Assembly (NCBI GenBank): GCA_964035575.1
Contig: OZ037901.1
Span: 992,001-1,056,000, forward strand
Direction: 5' to 3'
DNA length: 64,000 nucleotides
From: Rhynchopus sp. YZ270_cl-10
Taxonomy: Eukaryota > Euglenozoa > Diplonemea > Diplonemida > Diplonemidae
Below the pieces are notes generated by a model that did not search any database, was not told the DNA's origin, and was given only the letters and a program-made list of their open reading frames with translations. Positions 59,701 to 64,000 of this stretch are shown piece by piece (position 1 is the stretch's first letter; the number at the start of each line of letters is the position of its first letter). Both the position numbers and the translations under genes were made by a program.

Positions 59701-62064
59701 ATCCTCGACCCAGAGAGGTTCCCCTTCCAGGTCGAGGGCAACGGGCCGCACACCTACAAGGGCTCCACGTCCTGCATCTACTTCGCCATGAACGTGCGTG
59801 TGTGCAAGCAGAACGACACCCAGGCTCCTGTCGCTGTGACCGCCAGCCCGCCAACAGCAGCTCCTTCCACTGTCGCACCGCCAACGTCTGCACCTGCCAC
59901 ATCAGCACCTGCGACAAACCCCCCCGCTACATCTGCACCAGCCACATCTGCACCCGACACTTCTGCACCTGCGACATCGGCACCGGATACATCTGCACCA
60001 CCCACTGTTCCGCCAATTATTGAACCTGGTGAGACCACAGCAACCCCCACTGTTTCTCCTCCCACATCTGCGCCAGCAACTGACGCACCTGCAACTGATG
60101 CACCAGCAACAAACGCACCAGCCACAGACGCACCTGCAACTAACGCACCAGCAACTGATGCACCTGCAACGAACGCACCTGCAACTGATGCACCTGCCAC
60201 AGACGCACCTGCAACTAACGCACCAGCAACTGATGCACCTGCAACGAACGCACCTGTAACTGACGCACCAGCCACAGACGCACCAGCAACTAACGCACCA
60301 GCGACTGACGCACCAGCAACTGACGCACCTGCAACGAACGCACCTGCAACTGACGCACCAGCCACAGACGCACCGGCAACTAACGCACCAGCAACTGACG
60401 CACCAGCAACGAACGCACCTGCAACTGATGCACCAGCAACTGACGCACCGGCAACTGATGCACCTGCCACAGACGCACCCGCAACGAACGCACCTGCAAC
60501 TGATGCACCAGCAACTGACGCACCCGCAACTGACGCACCTGCAACTGATGCACCAGCAACTGACGCACCGGCAACTGACGCACCCGCAACGAACGCACCA
60601 GCAACTGACGCACCTGCAACCGATGCACCTGCGACGGACGCACCTGCAACAAACGCGCCGACATCAGAACCCGAGCCCTGTATTGACATCACGGTCCCGC
60701 CCTCTGTGCGCGTGGCTGCTGGCGAGGCTGGTGTCACGGTTCCCGTGGGCGTAGGTGTGCCTGTGACGGATGGTATGCCTGGGTGGACTGCTGACGCCGA
60801 TGGCCCTGTGTCACTCACTGGCTTCCCACCTGTGCTGACACTGCCCGGGACAACTGCCTTCTTCCCACCGCAGGCGGAGCCTCTGCCCGCAATGTCTGTG
60901 CTGAGCGTGTCGTGCCCAAGCAACTGCGAAAGCACGCCCTGCGAGGTGATTGTGTCTTCGTACTACTGCCCACCCTGCTCGTTTGACACAGACGGCGGGC
61001 TGTTCCTGTCGCTCGTCGGGAGCGGGTGGGATGTGGGTTCCTGTGCACCGAAGTTCGACGGCATGAACATGGTGTCCTTCAGGAAGCTTGTGCCTGCAGG
61101 GACCACGGAGCAGATGCCGCCGCTTATGAAGCCGCTGGCGAACTTTGCTGTGTTTTTGCGCCAGCATGCGACGGACTGTGCGGCGGTGCTGGACATGGGT
61201 GTGTGCAGCAGCAGCCCCGAGTGCAGGTGGGAGGCAGGTGAGGGGTGCTTGAGTGCGTGGTGCCCGCAGGAACAGGGTGGTGCGGGTGGCGAGGCCCCAG
61301 AGCTTGTGTGCGACGAATGCGCAACAACCGCGCCGACGACAGCACCTACATCTGCACCAGCCACAGCGCCGCCACTGCAGTGCGCCACTGATGTACCCTT
61401 GGACGTCAAGGTCGGTGTGGGTGGCTTCAGCGACGTCCCGTTTGACTCCGGCGCAGGCGTGCCCGTGGCGGAGAACATGCAGGCCTTCACTGTCGCAGGC
61501 GACGGGGCACCTGCCACACTCACAGGCATCCCCACGACTCTGACCCTCCCAACTGTGCAGGCCTTCTTCCCGGTGCAGCCGCTCCCCGACAGCACGTGGC
61601 TTGAGTTCGAGTGTCCGCAGAACTGTGCGAACGCACCGTGCGAGGTGATTGTGTCTGCGTACCACTGCCCACCATGCTCTACGTCTACGAACGGCGGACT
61701 TCCGGAGATCATGCCGCAGGCTGGGTGGTCTGCAGGGAACTGTGCGCCAAGCTTCACCTCGGGTGGAACACACACAATGGTGAGCTACAGAAAGCTTGTA
61801 CCTGCAGGCACGACGGGCAAGACACCCGGATTCACTGCCCCACTGGCAAACGTGGCCGTCTTTGTGCGGAGCTTCGCAGTGGACTGCACAGCGCTTCTCT
61901 CGGAGGACGCATGCACACCGTCGGAGTGCCTCTGGGAGGCTGGGCTTGGCTGCTCCAGTGCCTGGTGCCCTGCACCTCCACCCGGGCTTCCCCCTATCGG
62001 TGGTGGTCCTGACGGAGGAGGTGCGTGCACAGAGTGTGCAGGGGCGCCGTTCGGACCGATCTAG
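56704..62064 (+). CDS. Large secreted repeat protein with mucin-like PATDAPATNA spacer
   Basis: One exon of 1,786 aa. A short signal peptide (MRALAVLLMAASVTAGG) is followed by six ~130-residue modules (starting near 56865, 57385, 57915, 58425, 58915 and 59410), each with C-x-x-x-W-x-x-G...C, then WTN, an E-x-W-S-G-x-x-G-C core, GW-x-L-x-D-A-x-I-W-x-G, KLP-x-x-R-x-x-x-Y-x-L-D-P-E, and a closing CxYxAM-x-V-x-V-C. Pro/Thr linkers separate them. The core (GW..AxxWxG..LP...AM.V) recalls a domain found in bacterial surface proteins, a resemblance from memory only. After a ~285-residue Thr/Pro/Ala spacer come two ~200-residue Cys-rich modules (CPSNCESTPCEVIVSSYYC and CPQNCANAPCEVIVSAYHC). No membrane helix or clear anchor is seen at the end (CAGAPFGPI). 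Probably a cell-surface or matrix protein; function unknown. Confidence 0.85.
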   Translation: MRALAVLLMAASVTAGGRHGGWGRRRGRSTPPPPSTPPPPPPRSTEGAIDEHQGDCEVAWLKGSEPMCLTSSRTDEWGWSNSLQKRSERMSLVGGLETCKTRSGEGGGGGTVMGSVLVKKASSYVQVTIDVEDEWELADASIWVGNEKLPKTRSGHYTLDPERFRFETSTRGPHSFRGATNCVYVAMHVNLCRAATNPPGPSGPAPVPSPPTPEGNNGGEVQPTEGTRCTAAWVKGNGVACLVNRHTEDFVWTNRLASGTERMEVWSGVGGCSTAGATRVGDVVVRVRSPYVKVTIELEADWDLEDAALWIGGAKLPQTRTHQYILDTELFPHQTDRAGPHQFRINGRCAYLAMSIRVCRRSTTEAPVTALPSTASPPAPVTIPPTPVPSAVEPEEGEGGAEDTCKPSWVQGKSGVCLENKYSDEFGWTNKVAGSESMEIWSGAQGCSTEEADTEGATMVGEVAVVVTRYSVEVTISLHQGWELADAALWLGRDKLPRKRSRTYSLDPDTFPFQLTEAGPHKYRGDTSCLYLALYVEVCRAGGALTTEVPSALATPAPVTNVPDGVEPEPTDRCSSAWAKGDEGKCMTNSHTGAFGWSTSRPRGGDMELWAGATGCSMEGATHVGNVEVEVVSGAVVVTLHMLEGWTLVDAAIWVGKEKLPRTRTGHYTLDPENFPLQTTEAGPHSFSGPTQCVYIAIQAEVCNGEATTAPPSPSMTPVPSTQEPEPTVPPVVVQPGQCAPSWVRGAGVKCLKSTHNDDFGWTNRISGSETMEIWSGAEGCSTEGATLAGEVAVVVTSYSVELTISLHEGWEMTEAAIWLGSDKLPKTRTRQYTLDPERFPFQTTKRGPLTFRGSTRCVYLAMLVTVCQSGSATEAPALTPAPGGAATPPPTPAPTVVVEPEGCVSAWVKGEHAVCLLNRETEDFSWTNKVSGSETMEIWSGVQGCTTEGATHIGTVRLTITSSSASVLIDISEPGWTLADSAIWLGSGKLPKSRTRQYILDPERFPFQVEGNGPHTYKGSTSCIYFAMNVRVCKQNDTQAPVAVTASPPTAAPSTVAPPTSAPATSAPATNPPATSAPATSAPDTSAPATSAPDTSAPPTVPPIIEPGETTATPTVSPPTSAPATDAPATDAPATNAPATDAPATNAPATDAPATNAPATDAPATDAPATNAPATDAPATNAPVTDAPATDAPATNAPATDAPATDAPATNAPATDAPATDAPATNAPATDAPATNAPATDAPATDAPATDAPATDAPATNAPATDAPATDAPATDAPATDAPATDAPATDAPATNAPATDAPATDAPATDAPATNAPTSEPEPCIDITVPPSVRVAAGEAGVTVPVGVGVPVTDGMPGWTADADGPVSLTGFPPVLTLPGTTAFFPPQAEPLPAMSVLSVSCPSNCESTPCEVIVSSYYCPPCSFDTDGGLFLSLVGSGWDVGSCAPKFDGMNMVSFRKLVPAGTTEQMPPLMKPLANFAVFLRQHATDCAAVLDMGVCSSSPECRWEAGEGCLSAWCPQEQGGAGGEAPELVCDECATTAPTTAPTSAPATAPPLQCATDVPLDVKVGVGGFSDVPFDSGAGVPVAENMQAFTVAGDGAPATLTGIPTTLTLPTVQAFFPVQPLPDSTWLEFECPQNCANAPCEVIVSAYHCPPCSTSTNGGLPEIMPQAGWSAGNCAPSFTSGGTHTMVSYRKLVPAGTTGKTPGFTAPLANVAVFVRSFAVDCTALLSEDACTPSECLWEAGLGCSSAWCPAPPPGLPPIGGGPDGGGACTECAGAPFGPI
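60064..60663 (+). repeat. 15-bp coding minisatellite (PATDA/PATNA)
   Basis: About 40 copies of GCACCWGCAACTGAC-type units encode PATDA or PATNA pentapeptides. Silent changes (CCA/CCT/CCC/CCG and ACT/ACA/ACC) are scattered among units, so the array is not very recent or is under selection at the protein level. The spacer should be heavily O-glycosylated and extended. Confidence 0.9.
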
Positions 62065-64000
62065 ATTGGTGCACACAATTAAACTGATGCAAATAGAACA
62101 TAACAAACACAACACATAATTCAACATCCAGCGTGCACATCATCTGGAAAGAGGTTGGGTAGGGTTGACTCTTTCTAATGATACTTTGGACTTTATCTTC
62201 TTTTGGCGAACACACAAAAACACAAGACAAATCCATGCAGCAATGGATCGTTCACTCGATCTCGTGACGCTGCATATTTTTTTGTGTTCGCCTTTTATTT
62301 ACGGTGTGTGCACGAGAGGCACATTCATCTTTCAAGTTTTCTATATTTTTCGCCGCCTTTTCGCTGCCTATCATCTTTTCAACAATAATGACGTTCCATT
62401 CTTAACTTCGGATGTGTCACATTCTTCAAAAATCAAAACAACCCTCTTATTTTTTTTGTTGCACTGAAACGATGTATCGTGACCGGTCACATTATTAGTC
62501 TTGTTTGCTTAGGTCCCAAGAGGCGTTTGCAGCAAATACAATATGATACTGACCGTGTAACAAACTGTTTCTGTTTTTTTTTCCCCACATAAAATACCCT
62601 TCCATTTGAACTCAGGTTGGAGGGAGTTGTCCTGATATTTTTTTTGCCTCAATAATTCCCACGCAACATAGATGAAAAAAAAACAAAATGTGGCTTTTGA
62701 GGCAATCACCAAGAGAAGGGGCGAGGAAATGGTGGCGTGACGGTGCGCACCTATCCCCCACCTATATTTTACTTCTTATATATTTTTTTTTTATACCTAC
62801 AAGCGTTGCTTAGGTGAAATAGTTTCTCTGATACGTTCGCCAATCACTTCATCCAACAGGGTAATTGAGCAATCAACGGAAAAAAAAACCTTTTTTTTTC
62901 TTACCTATCAGAGTTACTATTATTTTCTTTTTTTGCTATTTTCTTCTTTAGGCCTTTCGCTATTCCTCTCTTTGTCTTTTTTGGAGGAGGCTTAAGGTCA
63001 TCATTATTGACTTTTCTTGTTGTGTCAGCTGGGCATTTCTCTGATGTGTTTTTTTTTTTTTTTTACCCCTTCTGTTTTACTGTGTCCGCAGAGGTGCTTT
63101 GCACCTTGGAACGTCACATTACTCTTCAAAAAGACACACAGAAAGCCCGCCTTTCGCACTCCTTTGCTTTGTTTTTTGTCTTCGTTTTTATATAAAATTT
63201 GTTTTTTTTCTAGGTGACTAAACACGAGAGGTTTAGGTTCATCTTGTGAACCCCTTTTTTTTTTTGCCACCGATTTTTCCTTTTTTTGATTCCAATCCCC
63301 TCCCCTTCCCCTCCCTCATGACGAACGATCTTTCCCCCATTGCGCGAGCAATGGCAGGAGGAGCAGGCTCCCCCCCATCCAAGACCATTTCCCCCTTTTA
63401 CAATCAACATAGAGAAAGGAGAGTCCCGGTCTGGGGGGGTGCTTTCAAAATGGCTTTTTACAGTGTATTGCGGGGGGAAAAACCGTTGTGTGTGACCACA
63501 TTGTGTCCCACTCACTCTTTCCGCTTTTTCGCTACCCTTCCCCCTCCTCCCTCCTCCCTCCTCCCCTCAAGTGTCTTGATGTACTTTGCACTGTAACTGT
63601 TGTCTCGATGGGGTAAATGCTCCCCTGAGATGTTCAACAAGCTCGGCGTTTTTTGGTTTTAAGGTGACCAAGAGAGAGGTGTAGTTTTTATCTTATGTGC
63701 CTTTCCTCCTTTCATTCGCCGTGTGCATCGACATGCAAGACCCGATCTCCCGCAAACAAAAAGACCCCTCCCTTCTTTTGTGGCAATGTGTCGAGTCTGT
63801 CTTACTTCAAACCAAGCATGAGAGGCTTAGTTTATGCAAACTAATAAGTATTGTGCTGGCTTATCTCCCCCCACTGTCACTCTCTACAACCAGAACACTG
63901 TAGTGTTCTGCATTGCAGTGCGCTTCTGCTGCGTGACCACTCCTCAGTGTGCACAATGCCTTCATTATTGTCAGACGATTTATCCACAACATTTTCAAAC
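62065..64000 (+). other. Intergenic spacer with family-A variants
   Basis: No gene is supported. Family-A elements lie at 63213-63264 (with compensatory stem) and, in decayed form, at about 62983-63015, 63662-63705 and 63811-63840. A related element with CACGAGAGGCACATTCATC is near 62311. Homopolymer T runs are frequent. Confidence 0.55.
63213..63264 (+). repeat. Family-A hairpin element with compensated stem
   Basis: GGTGACTAAACACGAGAGG then TTTAGGTTCATCTTGTGAAC and a T run. Compared with the consensus, CTAAGC has become CTAAAC and the opposite GCTTAG has become GTTTAG, which keeps the pairing. Confidence 0.82.

Noticed and set aside
59778-60935. Long antisense open frame made of VAGASVAGA repeats
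   Set aside because: It is the complement of the PATDA/PATNA minisatellite and has no independent support.
60811-62127. 438-codon antisense frame opposite the end of the secreted repeat protein
   Set aside because: A codon-bias shadow; it is Arg/Cys-rich with no domain, and the sense frame has clear repeat structure.

Overview
The window is nuclear DNA of a protist, most likely a diplonemid (Euglenozoa). The mitochondrial ATP synthase alpha subunit at 53278-55193 is of the euglenozoan type: the sequence around its P-loop and its last twelve residues read like the kinetoplastid protein. IFT22 shows a flagellated cell. Kinetoplastids have almost no introns, but here ordinary spliceosomal introns are common, with a strong GTATG(T/C) donor, a CACAG-like acceptor and mostly phase 0. 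Every host gene I can support lies on the + strand, and most have a pyrimidine tract and an AG 1-50 nt before the ATG. This fits polycistronic transcription with spliced-leader trans-splicing. Coding DNA is GC-rich. Spacers are full of T, A and G runs and of mobile or structured repeats.

Layout. 1-389: 3' end of a basic Gly/Lys-rich gene. 912-3747: disordered RS/Lys/Gln-rich protein (4 exons). 6536-8129: protein phosphatase 5 (4 exons). 9895-10533: small, possibly NYN-like mitochondrial protein. 11233-12627: calcineurin-like metallophosphoesterase. 15021-16703: unknown protein. 16960-17498: small one-helix membrane protein. 19006-20339: IFT22, with a MITE in its intron. 21446-22618: membrane-anchored TylF/MycF-type methyltransferase. 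23021-25626: PH-PDZ-DUF1336 (EDR2-like) protein. 26448-43071: large Cys-rich, DOMON-type, single-pass surface protein split by an 11.3-kb intron. 49239-49823 and 50108-51206: two Skp1-type genes. 53278-55193: ATP synthase alpha. 56704-62064: large secreted repeat protein with a Thr/Pro/Ala mucin-like spacer.

The giant intron (30789-42081) is a nest of elements: a CAACG-rich tract, two long foldback palindromes, a composite with TGACAGGT-rich inverted ends and an 8-bp minisatellite, and an apparently complete hAT transposon with a perfect 8-bp target duplication and its own small intron. The spacers hold further TIR elements with clear target duplications (at 13836, 44717 and 46352), two pieces of LSU rRNA in opposite orientations, and at least five families of 50-110-bp elements. 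Those short elements share a pyrimidine-rich tail and all point the same way as the genes. One family forms a small hairpin with a compensatory base change, the best sign here of an undescribed RNA element.

The genes do not form one pathway. Two encode very large, internally repeated exported proteins, two encode Skp1-type (ubiquitin ligase) proteins, and the rest are housekeeping or signalling genes, as is usual in euglenozoan gene arrays.
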